64,000 nt of DNA, from assembly GCF_013284055.1 (NCBI RefSeq), contig NZ_CP054143.1:930001-994000 (forward strand). Reading direction: 5' to 3'. The first letter of the stretch is position 1. Every line of letters begins with the position of its first letter. This stretch comes from Deefgea piscis (lineage in GTDB: Bacteria > Pseudomonadota > Gammaproteobacteria > Burkholderiales > Chitinibacteraceae). The notes beneath the pieces were generated by a model. That model made no database searches and was not told the DNA's origin. It worked only from the letters and a program-made list of their open reading frames with translations. This document shows positions 55,584-63,079 of the stretch, one piece after another. A program made the translations under genes and the position numbers.

Positions 55584-56345
55584 ATGAATAAATTGAAGCC
55601 GCTAAAACAATGGTTATTTCCTGCTTGCGTGTTGGCCGTATTGGCCTTGGGCACAGTGACTGTCTGGCACGCAAAGCCCAACCCACATTTTGTGATTAAC
55701 AGTGGCGCCGCTGCATTTGAATTTGCACTGCAAAGCAAAGGTGCAATTCAACCGAGCGGCAAGGTGATCGAGGTTTTGCTCAGCAACCAAGGGGCGAAAT
55801 TAATTAATCATAGCCCTGTGAATGTGCGGCAATTTTCTTCGCCTAAAGCAAGTGTTGAGTTAGATGAAGCGCTGCTGGCCGAGTTGGATCAGGACTTATT
55901 GGCGCAAGGCATTATCCAGCTACGCACCGAGCAAAATATCAGCCCCAATATGCCAGCGATTGTTTTTAATAGCGCCCTGGTAGCTGAGCAAAGCGTTTTG
56001 AGCGAGGTGGAGAATCACGGTACTGGCGTCACGAGAATCCAGTCACCCAATTTGAAACAAATCAGTGTTTCTAATCGTGGCACAGGCAGGGTCGAAATAT
56101 TGACCAACACAGTACAATCGGCCACGGTTTCTAATTATGGTGTTGGCGATGTCTACATGCCGAATGTGGGAAACATTGAAATCGATAGTCGTGGGACCGG
56201 CAACGTCTACGTTGAAAATGCCGAAACCGCGACGATTCAGTTGTATGGCGTTGGCACAGTTTCATTTGCCAACGAGCCACAAATCAATTCAACCATCAAA
56301 GGGATGGGGAAAATCAAAACCAATACCCCGCACCCTTATCAATAA
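55584..56345 (+). CDS. DUF2807 (GIN domain) envelope protein
   Basis: A 253-aa protein with an N-terminal membrane/signal segment (LFPACVLAVLALGTVTVW) and a repetitive C-terminal beta region with alternating SNRGTGRVEI, SNYGVGDVYM, SRGTGNVYV and LYGVGTVSF units, the pattern of DUF2807/GIN beta-helix domains. It is 18 bp after the permease, so it belongs to the GntR-ABC operon. Function of the domain is unknown; a periplasmic sensor or scaffold is possible. Confidence 0.75.
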   Translation: MNKLKPLKQWLFPACVLAVLALGTVTVWHAKPNPHFVINSGAAAFEFALQSKGAIQPSGKVIEVLLSNQGAKLINHSPVNVRQFSSPKASVELDEALLAELDQDLLAQGIIQLRTEQNISPNMPAIVFNSALVAEQSVLSEVENHGTGVTRIQSPNLKQISVSNRGTGRVEILTNTVQSATVSNYGVGDVYMPNVGNIEIDSRGTGNVYVENAETATIQLYGVGTVSFANEPQINSTIKGMGKIKTNTPHPYQ

Positions 56346-56381
56346 GGGCCAGCCACTGTAATGCGCATGCAGTGGCCCCTT
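56344..56381 (+). terminator. imperfect hairpin after the DUF2807 gene
   Basis: AAGGG with CCCTT and CCACTG with CAGTGG form two stacked stems around the DUF2807 stop region. There is no trailing T-run, so termination is uncertain. Confidence 0.4.
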
Positions 56382-56456
56382 AACAATATTGGTGTTGAAT
56401 AAAAGCAATATGCCGCTTGCTGGCAGCAACACATCATCGGAAAAAACCCAGCAACA

Positions 56457-56509
56457 AAGGGTATCTCCACCTAGCGCATTACAATCAATGACTAGGTAGC
56501 GATACCCTT
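56457..56509. terminator. long palindrome downstream of the GH16-like gene
   Basis: AAGGGTATC with GATACCCTT (nine pairs) and, inside, ACCTAG with CTAGGT. It lies three bases from the GH16-like gene stop on the minus strand, followed there by TTTGTT. Likely its terminator. Arms resemble the GGTATTG hairpins near 48.6 and 53.1 kb. Confidence 0.55.
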
Positions 56510-56512
56510 AGA

Positions 56513-57877
56513 TTAACGAATGTTTTTCACTGCGGCGAGCCCTTGCTGGCGCAATTGCTGAACTTGCGCTTCGACTTCGCTGGTGCTCAATTGTTGATCT
56601 TGGCGGTGGTAAACCCAATCGATGTCTTCTTGGTATTCACGCAGTTCATTACTCTGAATCAGCCCGCTGCCGTTAAACCACAATTGAAACGACAGATACA
56701 TCGGATGGTCTGGCTGCGCTTTACCACGGTAGCTTTGTACTAAACGGCCATCGATATAAAACCGAATTTCGTCGTTGTGCACATTCATCACCAGCGTATG
56801 CCAGCCGGCAAAGCTTTGTTGGGTGGCGACAGCGACGTGATTTTCCGGATCGTACGCCGCAATGGCGTAGGTACCGCTCCACATGGTTGGCGCAGCAATT
56901 CCCCAACCGCCATTAGGTAGGTATTCAAAATCGATTTCGCTATACGGCTCGCCACCTTCTAGGTAAGGCGTGATGCCAAAGAAGGTTTGCACGACAGAGT
57001 CATCATCGGGACCTTGCACTGGCGCATCGGTAAAGTACATCCGCGCCGCCCAAGTGCCATTTTGATACCGCGCTTCGGTCGTCATCAGCTCGACTTGCGA
57101 GCTTTGCCCACCATTGGCTCGGTTGCCTACCACTTGGTCGGCGCTGATATTGCTGCTGGCTTTTAAGCGCATCAACGTATTGCCCGGCTGCGCTGCATCG
57201 CTCAAGAACGAGATATTGTTCGGGCTCCACTGCCCATTACTCAATCCCGGACCGCCATCCCAGCTGCGTAATAGCCAGCCATTATTCGCCAATTGGCTGG
57301 TATTGCTATAGCTAAAGTCATCGAATAATAAGCCCACGGTGGAAACCGGCTCGGTTTGCTTACATGCGCCTAAATCCAGCCAACCGCCCCAAGTGTCTTG
57401 GCTTTGCGGTGCGCGATCAACCCACCATTTAGCCGTGAAGTTATGTCCTTGATAACTGACATTGGCGCCAGCGGTATACACCTTGCCGCTCTCCCAAGGC
57501 GTGCTACAAGCACCATTCGGTGTTGGGCTTGGGCTTGGGCTTGGGCTTGGGCTTGGGCTTGGGCTTGGGCTTGGGCTTGGGCTTGGGCTTGGGCTTGGGC
57601 TTGGGCTTGGGCTTGGGCTTGGGCTTGGGCTTGGGCTTGGCAGGGTACTGCCGCTGGCCCCCAAGTCAAGCCAAAGCGTCGCAGAAACTGCAGGATTCCA
57701 ACCGGCACCTACATAAGCAGTGTGGGCAATGATGGCTTGATAAGTATGATTTTGATAACTCACCCGCTGGCCGAGCGAGTAGGTTTTCCCTTCTTGCCAC
57801 GCTGGATCTGCAGCATATGCAACACTAGCCACGCTGAAAATCGTGGCGGCCAAGATGGCCCTGTTAAACTCATTCAT
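56513..57877 (-). CDS. secreted glycoside hydrolase family 16-like enzyme with two CBM5/12 modules
   Basis: About 454 aa from the ATG at 57877 (GGAG upstream). Order: signal peptide (ending SVAYA), a first CBM5/12 chitin-binding module (AWQEGKTYSLGQRVSYQNHTYQA), a Ser-Pro repeat linker of about 40 residues, a second module (PWESGKVYTAGANVSYQGHNFTAKWW), then a catalytic domain with the GH16 signature E-I-D-F-E in PYSEIDFEYLP. GH16 enzymes cut beta-1,3/1,4-glucans or galactans; the chitin-binding modules suggest attack on chitin-containing walls, but substrate is inference. A short basic helix ends the protein. Confidence 0.82.
   Translation of the reverse strand: MNEFNRAILAATIFSVASVAYAADPAWQEGKTYSLGQRVSYQNHTYQAIIAHTAYVGAGWNPAVSATLWLDLGASGSTLPSPSPSPSPSPSPSPSPSPSPSPSPSPSPSPSPSPSPSPTPNGACSTPWESGKVYTAGANVSYQGHNFTAKWWVDRAPQSQDTWGGWLDLGACKQTEPVSTVGLLFDDFSYSNTSQLANNGWLLRSWDGGPGLSNGQWSPNNISFLSDAAQPGNTLMRLKASSNISADQVVGNRANGGQSSQVELMTTEARYQNGTWAARMYFTDAPVQGPDDDSVVQTFFGITPYLEGGEPYSEIDFEYLPNGGWGIAAPTMWSGTYAIAAYDPENHVAVATQQSFAGWHTLVMNVHNDEIRFYIDGRLVQSYRGKAQPDHPMYLSFQLWFNGSGLIQSNELREYQEDIDWVYHRQDQQLSTSEVEAQVQQLRQQGLAAVKNIR
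57523..57640. repeat. near-perfect hexanucleotide microsatellite (TTGGGC)~19.7
   Basis: 118 bp of uninterrupted TTGGGC, encoding the (Ser-Pro)n linker on the minus strand. The six-base unit equals two codons, so gain or loss of units keeps the frame and only changes linker length. All copies use the same codons, which is what slippage rather than selection on protein alone would leave. Confidence 0.95.
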
Positions 57878-58017
57878 CCTGTCTCCATCCTGTTCATTTT
57901 TATAATAATGAATCAAAGTCATTGCTCACCCTAAAGCCGCAGTGAGTAAGCCACACTAAACGATGAGGAAGAATGACGAAATAGCAGAATGAAACTTGCG
58001 TTTTGTCCAGATCGAAC

Positions 58018-58911
58018 ATGTCGATGATCTATCAAGAGTTATTTGAGGTTGGCCCAGAAACGCAGCAAATGAGCGTTGGCGTGCGTGCGTTTCATCACCC
58101 GCAGCTCACCAGCCTTGCCGAACATCATATTCACTTTATGGGCGTATCCGAGGCGCGTGGCCAGTTTCATATTGAGCGAATGGGCGCGCCATTTCATATC
58201 TTATTGATTGGCGTCGAAGGACAAGGCGAGATTATTGATGGCGAGCGCAGGCTGACTTTAGGACCGAATCAACTGGCGGTATTGCCGGCGTATGGCCATC
58301 GTGGCTTTCAGCGGCGCAGTGAACATTGGCGCTTTGCTTGGTTTTTGCTCGATGACGTGCCGTACTGGAATAAACTTGCAGGTGCCGATGCCAGCGTTGT
58401 TTCGGTGCAATACGCCCACAATCTATTTTATGCCTTACACACCTTGTGCTTTGAAGCGCGAATCAAACAGCAATCGCAAGCTGGCAGTGCGCTGCAATTG
58501 GTGATGACTTTATTACAGCGGATGCTCAACGGTGCGGTGCAAAGCATGGCATTGCCGGATCGATTACAGCAATTATTTTCCGGCATTTTTTATGCGCCAG
58601 CGCAAAGCTGGCGTGTCGATGTACTGGCGCAGCAATATGGCGTGAGCGCCGCACACTTTCAAAGGCTGTGTATCAAATATTTGGGCGCTACGCCGCAGCA
58701 ATTGATTATTCAACAACGCATGCAAAGAGCGCACCAATTATTATCCAGCGGCAATCATAGCGTCAGCGATGTCGCGATTATGGTGGGCTATGAAGAAATC
58801 GCCAGTTTTTCACGGCGCTTTCGTAGTCACTTTGGTTTACCACCGGGTGAAATTAGTCGCGCACAGCACCGCAAATGCGCCGACACCCATCCCAGCGTAA
58901 CGCCAAACTAA
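58018..58911 (+). CDS. AraC family transcriptional regulator
   Basis: About 297 aa: an N-terminal cupin-like sensing domain and a C-terminal AraC double HTH (WRVDVLAQQYGVSAAHFQRLC and SVSDVAIMVGYEEIASFSRRFRSHFGLPPG). Divergent from the GH16-like gene with a 140-bp gap, so a regulator of that gene responding to a sugar is plausible. ATG at 58018 chosen; a TTG at 58003 and an ATG at 58024 are alternatives. Confidence 0.88.
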   Translation: MSMIYQELFEVGPETQQMSVGVRAFHHPQLTSLAEHHIHFMGVSEARGQFHIERMGAPFHILLIGVEGQGEIIDGERRLTLGPNQLAVLPAYGHRGFQRRSEHWRFAWFLLDDVPYWNKLAGADASVVSVQYAHNLFYALHTLCFEARIKQQSQAGSALQLVMTLLQRMLNGAVQSMALPDRLQQLFSGIFYAPAQSWRVDVLAQQYGVSAAHFQRLCIKYLGATPQQLIIQQRMQRAHQLLSSGNHSVSDVAIMVGYEEIASFSRRFRSHFGLPPGEISRAQHRKCADTHPSVTPN

Positions 58912-59040
58912 TCAGCAGCGCCTGCTGGTTACTGCGGCTCATGATTCACGGTATAAATACCGAAACCCTATGGCGTTTTTACGCAGAGAATCAATTACTT
59001 AAACGATAAAATTAGCAATTGATTATATTGATATTGTGCA

Positions 59041-59286
59041 ATGCCTAGCTTATTTTCCAAATTACTCAATCTTGAATCGCCTTCTGCTGCAAACACCACG
59101 GGAATAAATCCCCATTCACCGAGCAATCAACTCATAGAAGTGCATGAGCTCGATGTCGAAAGCTATATCAGTGAGCTCTGCCAATTGATCGCTAAAAACA
59201 AATTCGACACCGATTTACGCCAAGATTATGAAGCGCAATTAGCCCAAATTGCACGCCATACCCCACTCCGTGCCCGCCCCCAATAA
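59041..59286 (+). CDS. small unidentified protein
   Basis: An 81-aa ORF with no recognisable family. The N-terminus is Ser/Asn-rich and the second half is acidic and helical (VHELDVESYISELCQLIAKNKFDTDLRQDYEAQLAQIARH). No clear ribosome site, though AT-rich TATATT and GATATTG lie just upstream. It could be real; evidence is thin. Confidence 0.45.
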   Translation: MPSLFSKLLNLESPSAANTTGINPHSPSNQLIEVHELDVESYISELCQLIAKNKFDTDLRQDYEAQLAQIARHTPLRARPQ

Positions 59287-59385
59287 ACCGCAATGACGCG
59301 ATACTGCGGATAAAACTGATTATTTACTGTCGATTTACGACAGAACTCGTTATGCTACAGAGCTTATCATTGTTGGATTTAGCCA

Positions 59386-60696
59386 ATGAATTTACTCAGT
59401 AGCACGCTGCTGATTGCCTTGTTGATTGCGATCAGCGCCTTTTTATCGATTTCAGAAATTTCACTCGCCGCCAGTCGTAAGCTCAAACTCGAGCAGATGC
59501 GCGACGAAGGCGACGCCCGCGCCGATCTGGTCTTGGGCCTACAGTCACAACCCGGGCACTTTTTTACTGCCGTACAAATTGGCGTGAATGTCGTCGCTAT
59601 TTTGGCCGGTGTACTCGGCGAAAGTGTTTACGCCCAAGCCTTCACCCAATTTTTTAGTCAATACATCCATCCGACGCAGGCGCAAAGTATCGGCTCGATT
59701 GGTTCATTCCTGATTGTCACCACCGCGTTTATTTTAATTGCCGACCTGATCCCTAAACGAATTGGTATGGCGGCATCTGAAGCCGTTGCGGTGCGTATTG
59801 TGCGGCCGATTTTATTTTGCGTCTCTTGCTTACGGCCTTTGGTTTGGTTTTTTAATGGTTTAGCCAACTGGGTGATTCAACGCCTTGGCTTGCCTGCCGC
59901 ACGGTTAAATGACATTACCACCGAAGATATTTTAGCTTTAGCCAATGCCGGTGCTTTGGCTGGGGTGGTCGCCAAACAAGAACATCAATTGATTGAAAAC
60001 GTTTTTGAGCTGGAAGAACGCACCGCACCATCGAGCATGACCGCGCGCGAAAACATTATCTGGATTGATCGCTTAGAAAGCGACGAGCTAATTAAAAATA
60101 AAATCTTGGCCCATCCTCATGCCAAGTTTCCGGTGTGTATGGGCAATATTGATCAAGTGATTGGTTATGTTGATTCGCAAGATATTTTAAGTAATGTGTT
60201 ACGTGGTGAAAGTATTTCCTTGCGCGGTGATGGCTTATTGCGCAATGCGCTGATTTTGCCCGAATCACTCACGCTGGCTGAAATCATGGCGCACTTTAAA
60301 GCGGCGCGCGAAGACTTTGCCGTCATCATCAATGAATATGCTTTAGTCGTTGGTCTGATTACGATGAATGACATTACCGGCATGCTAATGGGCGATCAAT
60401 ATATTGCCCCTGACGAAGAACAAATCGTGCAGCGCGATGAAAACTCTTGGTTAGTTGATGGCATTACCGCGATTGGCGATTTGGAGCGCGTTTTGCAAAT
60501 CGACGCCTTTCCCGATGATGACCAATACGAAACCATTGCCGGTTTTATGATGTATATCTTACGCAAAGTCCCCAAACGCACCGACTGCGTGATTCATGCA
60601 GGGTTTAAATTTGAAGTGGTCGACATTGACCATTATAAAATTGACCAATTATTAGTCACCCGCGTGCCAAGCGATAATCCAAACCCGTCTGTTTAA
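59386..60696 (+). CDS. CNNM/DUF21-CBS-CorC_HlyC membrane protein
   Basis: The 436-aa protein has an N-terminal DUF21/CNNM membrane domain with four hydrophobic segments (LLIALLIAISAFLSISEISLAAS is typical), a CBS-domain pair at about 200-335 and a C-terminal CorC_HlyC transporter-associated domain. CNNM proteins are Mg2+-linked transporters or regulators; older names are hemolysin or TlyC. A CTGTCG-ATTTA-CGACAG hairpin (59327-59343) lies before the gene. Confidence 0.9.
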   Translation: MNLLSSTLLIALLIAISAFLSISEISLAASRKLKLEQMRDEGDARADLVLGLQSQPGHFFTAVQIGVNVVAILAGVLGESVYAQAFTQFFSQYIHPTQAQSIGSIGSFLIVTTAFILIADLIPKRIGMAASEAVAVRIVRPILFCVSCLRPLVWFFNGLANWVIQRLGLPAARLNDITTEDILALANAGALAGVVAKQEHQLIENVFELEERTAPSSMTARENIIWIDRLESDELIKNKILAHPHAKFPVCMGNIDQVIGYVDSQDILSNVLRGESISLRGDGLLRNALILPESLTLAEIMAHFKAAREDFAVIINEYALVVGLITMNDITGMLMGDQYIAPDEEQIVQRDENSWLVDGITAIGDLERVLQIDAFPDDDQYETIAGFMMYILRKVPKRTDCVIHAGFKFEVVDIDHYKIDQLLVTRVPSDNPNPSV

Positions 60697-60770
60697 CTCG
60701 GCCAGCAGCGCTGATCATCCTCGGCGCTGCTGCGCGTCTCTATGCCAAATCCAGCTTAACTGTGGCTAAA

Positions 60771-60865
60771 TTTACGTAAAACATTACTTTCGTGTAATTT
60801 ACATGACAAATTAACGAATAATAATATACCATTTACGTAACAAAATATTGAGCTACTGTGACAGT
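60771..60865 (+). promoter_or_regulatory. AT-rich regulatory region with TTTACGTAA repeats
   Basis: TTTACGTAAA at 60771 and TTTACGTAA at 60832 are direct copies of a palindromic nonamer, with related TTTACATGA between them. ACTGT-G-ACAGT (60855-60865) is another perfect palindrome. The 216-bp gap 60697-60912 also has a CAGCAGCGC/GCGCTGCTG hairpin near its start. This looks like an operator cluster for the downstream hydrolase gene; no regulator is known. Confidence 0.4.
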
Positions 60866-60912
60866 GCGTATCACAGGCAAGCTGCGGCTTATGGCTTCAA
60901 AAAGGATAAAGA

Positions 60913-61473
60913 ATGAATTTTCTGATTGTTCCGGGCTTGAATGGTTCTAATGAAGCACATTGGCAAAGTCGCTGGGAAAAAACCAATAGCAACTTTAGCC
61001 GAGTCGAGCAAAGCAATTGGCAATTGGCGCATCATGACGATTGGCTGGCCAATTTAGATGCCGCAGTACAACGCTCTGGGCCAGAAACAATACTCATCGC
61101 CCATAGTTTAGGCTGCTTACTCGTTGCCAATTGGGCAGCTCAAACCACCAAATCGATCCGTGGAGCTTTTCTGGTTGCGCCACCTGATCCACATAGTCCA
61201 CAGTTTCCAAATACCGCGATCGGTTTTGATCATCTATCCAAAGCGCCACTGCCTTTTCCTAGCATGGTCGTTACCAGCAGTAATGACCCTTATGCTTCAC
61301 TCGAATTTGCCATCCACACGGCAACGGCATGGGGCAGTAGCTGGAAAAACCTTGGCGCGTATGGCCATATTAATGTGGATAGTGGTTTTGGCGATTGGCC
61401 TGCAGGCTTGGCCTTACTCAATCAATTGCTCAGCCAATGTCAGCAACTGGAATTAAGCGCTAATATGGTTTGA
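60913..61473 (+). CDS. RBBP9/YdeN-type serine hydrolase
   Basis: A 186-aa alpha/beta hydrolase of the RBBP9 family. It begins FLIVPGLNGSNEAHWQSRWE, has the nucleophile serine in IAHSLGCLLVANWA (the GHSLG-like elbow with Ala for Gly), the acid in SNDPYASLEFA and the histidine in YGHINVDSGFGDWPAG. Substrate unknown. AAGGATAAAG before the ATG is a good ribosome site. Confidence 0.88.
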   Translation: MNFLIVPGLNGSNEAHWQSRWEKTNSNFSRVEQSNWQLAHHDDWLANLDAAVQRSGPETILIAHSLGCLLVANWAAQTTKSIRGAFLVAPPDPHSPQFPNTAIGFDHLSKAPLPFPSMVVTSSNDPYASLEFAIHTATAWGSSWKNLGAYGHINVDSGFGDWPAGLALLNQLLSQCQQLELSANMV

Positions 61474-61484
61474 AATTGACCCGC

Positions 61485-61519
61485 AAAAAAAAGCGAGTGC
61501 CATTCGCACTCGCTTTTTT
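61485..61519. terminator. bidirectional rho-independent terminator
   Basis: AAAAAAGCGAGTGC-CATTC-GCACTCGCTTTTTT has runs of A before and T after an eight-pair GC-rich stem, between convergent genes, so it can serve both. Confidence 0.93.
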
Positions 61520-61544
61520 CATTCTCAACGCAAAATAAATTCAA

Positions 61545-62075
61545 TTAGAATTTCAAACCAACACCAGCGTACAAGCCGTCCGCTACGGTACGGGTGTAGC
61601 GATCATGAAACTCGGCTTGGCTAAAGCGGTAACCGAAATCAATCGCAATAGGCTTACTGATATTAAAACGAACACCAACCGAAGAATCAACATAGCTGGT
61701 CAAGCTGCCTGAAGACGCAAAGCTAGGCGCCCAGTAAGCACTGCCATAAATTGAAAACTGCTGCGTCAATGGAATAGTCAAATCGCCACCAAATGACAGC
61801 GCGTATTCAGTATCGCTGTAATTAAAGTCGAGCAAATTGGCCTTAGCACCCAACGTCAATGTATTGTCACCGAGTGGAATATTTTTACCCAAACCGATAT
61901 TGGCAATCGTATTTTCGTGATCGTAGTTGTATAACAAATCGGCAGAAAGCTTCAATTGATTGATGTTATTGCTGTAATGCACACCGAGGTATTCATGACC
62001 CATTGAAGCGGAAAAATCGCTTGCATGTGCGCCAACAGAAAGTGCTAAAGCACAGGCAGTGATATAAAAACGCAT
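61545..62075 (-). CDS. YfaZ-like outer membrane beta-barrel protein
   Basis: A 176-aa protein: signal peptide (ITACALALSVGAHA), then amphipathic beta strands and a C-terminal phenylalanine (VGLKF), as expected for outer-membrane insertion. Strand pattern and length fit the YfaZ family. The ATG at 62075 is the family start; 62108 is upstream. Confidence 0.75.
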   Translation of the reverse strand: MRFYITACALALSVGAHASDFSASMGHEYLGVHYSNNINQLKLSADLLYNYDHENTIANIGLGKNIPLGDNTLTLGAKANLLDFNYSDTEYALSFGGDLTIPLTQQFSIYGSAYWAPSFASSGSLTSYVDSSVGVRFNISKPIAIDFGYRFSQAEFHDRYTRTVADGLYAGVGLKF

Positions 62076-62173
62076 GAAAATAGTATCCGGCAGATAAATT
62101 GGCCGCAAAGCTTACAGTTTTTATGCCCGTTGCCGCTATGTACAAATGTACAGATCGGTGCATTTTGCTGAAT

Positions 62174-63079
62174 TTAGCGCCAAAACGATGGCAAATGCTG
62201 CCAATAATGATCCAATAACAAAGCAGCAAACAACCACGCCAAATAATGTATCGAATAGCGAAACAGCGCTTTAGCCAATGCATCACTGGGCTGACGATAC
62301 AATTGCCACGCACGGCGCAAAAATCCGGTATTGAGCCAAATCGCGGCCAGTGCATATACACCAGCAGAAAATCCCAAAGCCAATGGCAATAAGGTCGTTG
62401 CCGCCAAAATCCATGAATACAGCCAAATCGCCAATTGCGTAAATGCACGGCCATGCGTCACCGGCAACATGGGCAAACCAGCACGGCGATAATCATCGAG
62501 GCGATACAAAGCTAAAGCCCAAAAATGCGGTGGCGTCCATGCATAAATAATCAGAAATAACACCGCCGCCTCGGGCGAAACAGAATTGGTCATTGCGGCC
62601 CAGCCCAGCACTGGCGGCATAGCCCCCGCAGCGCCACCAATCACAATATTCTGCGGCGTTAATGGCTTTAACCAATGGGTATACACCACTGAATAAGCAA
62701 AAAAGGTAGCTAGCGTTAAATACATGGTGAGTGTATTTACAAACAGCCCCAACATTATTAAACCCAAGCTGGTGCAAAACAGCGCATACACCGCCGCCCA
62801 TTGCCAAGATAAATGCCCTTGCGGCAAAGGGCGTAAATGCGTTCTCACCATTAAGGCATCACGCTGGCGCTCCAAAATACAATTGGCGGCCGCTGCGCCC
62901 GTGGCCACAAAAGCAATGCCAATACACGCGGCCAACAACACCGACCACTGTATCTTGCTGGGCATAGCCAACAGCATCCCAATCAAGGCGCAAAAGACGA
63001 TGAGCGCCACAACTCGCGGCTTACCCAAACGCAATAAATCACTACCCCGATGCGAAACAACCAAGCCCAAGCTATTCAT
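62174..63079 (-). CDS. ctaB: protoheme IX farnesyltransferase (heme O synthase) CtaB/CyoE
   Basis: UbiA-family membrane enzyme adding a farnesyl group to heme B, for heme-copper oxidases. 301 aa from the ATG at 63079, which has AAGGAG seven bases before. Prenyl-binding motif AAANCILERQRDALMVRT in the betaproteobacterial form, and NIVIGGAAGAMPPVLGW later. Overlaps ctaA by 4 bp. Confidence 0.94.
   Translation of the reverse strand: MNSLGLVVSHRGSDLLRLGKPRVVALIVFCALIGMLLAMPSKIQWSVLLAACIGIAFVATGAAAANCILERQRDALMVRTHLRPLPQGHLSWQWAAVYALFCTSLGLIMLGLFVNTLTMYLTLATFFAYSVVYTHWLKPLTPQNIVIGGAAGAMPPVLGWAAMTNSVSPEAAVLFLIIYAWTPPHFWALALYRLDDYRRAGLPMLPVTHGRAFTQLAIWLYSWILAATTLLPLALGFSAGVYALAAIWLNTGFLRRAWQLYRQPSDALAKALFRYSIHYLAWLFAALLLDHYWQHLPSFWR

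Noticed and set aside
57398..57934. Plus-strand ORFs rich in WAWAWA or GLGLGL
   Set aside because: They are antisense readings of the hexanucleotide linker repeat in the GH16-like gene.
62174..63079. Altered prenyltransferase motif (ERQRD instead of DRDxD) as a sign of a defective CtaB
   Set aside because: Similar Glu/Gln variants occur in normal betaproteobacterial heme O synthases, so it is not unusual.
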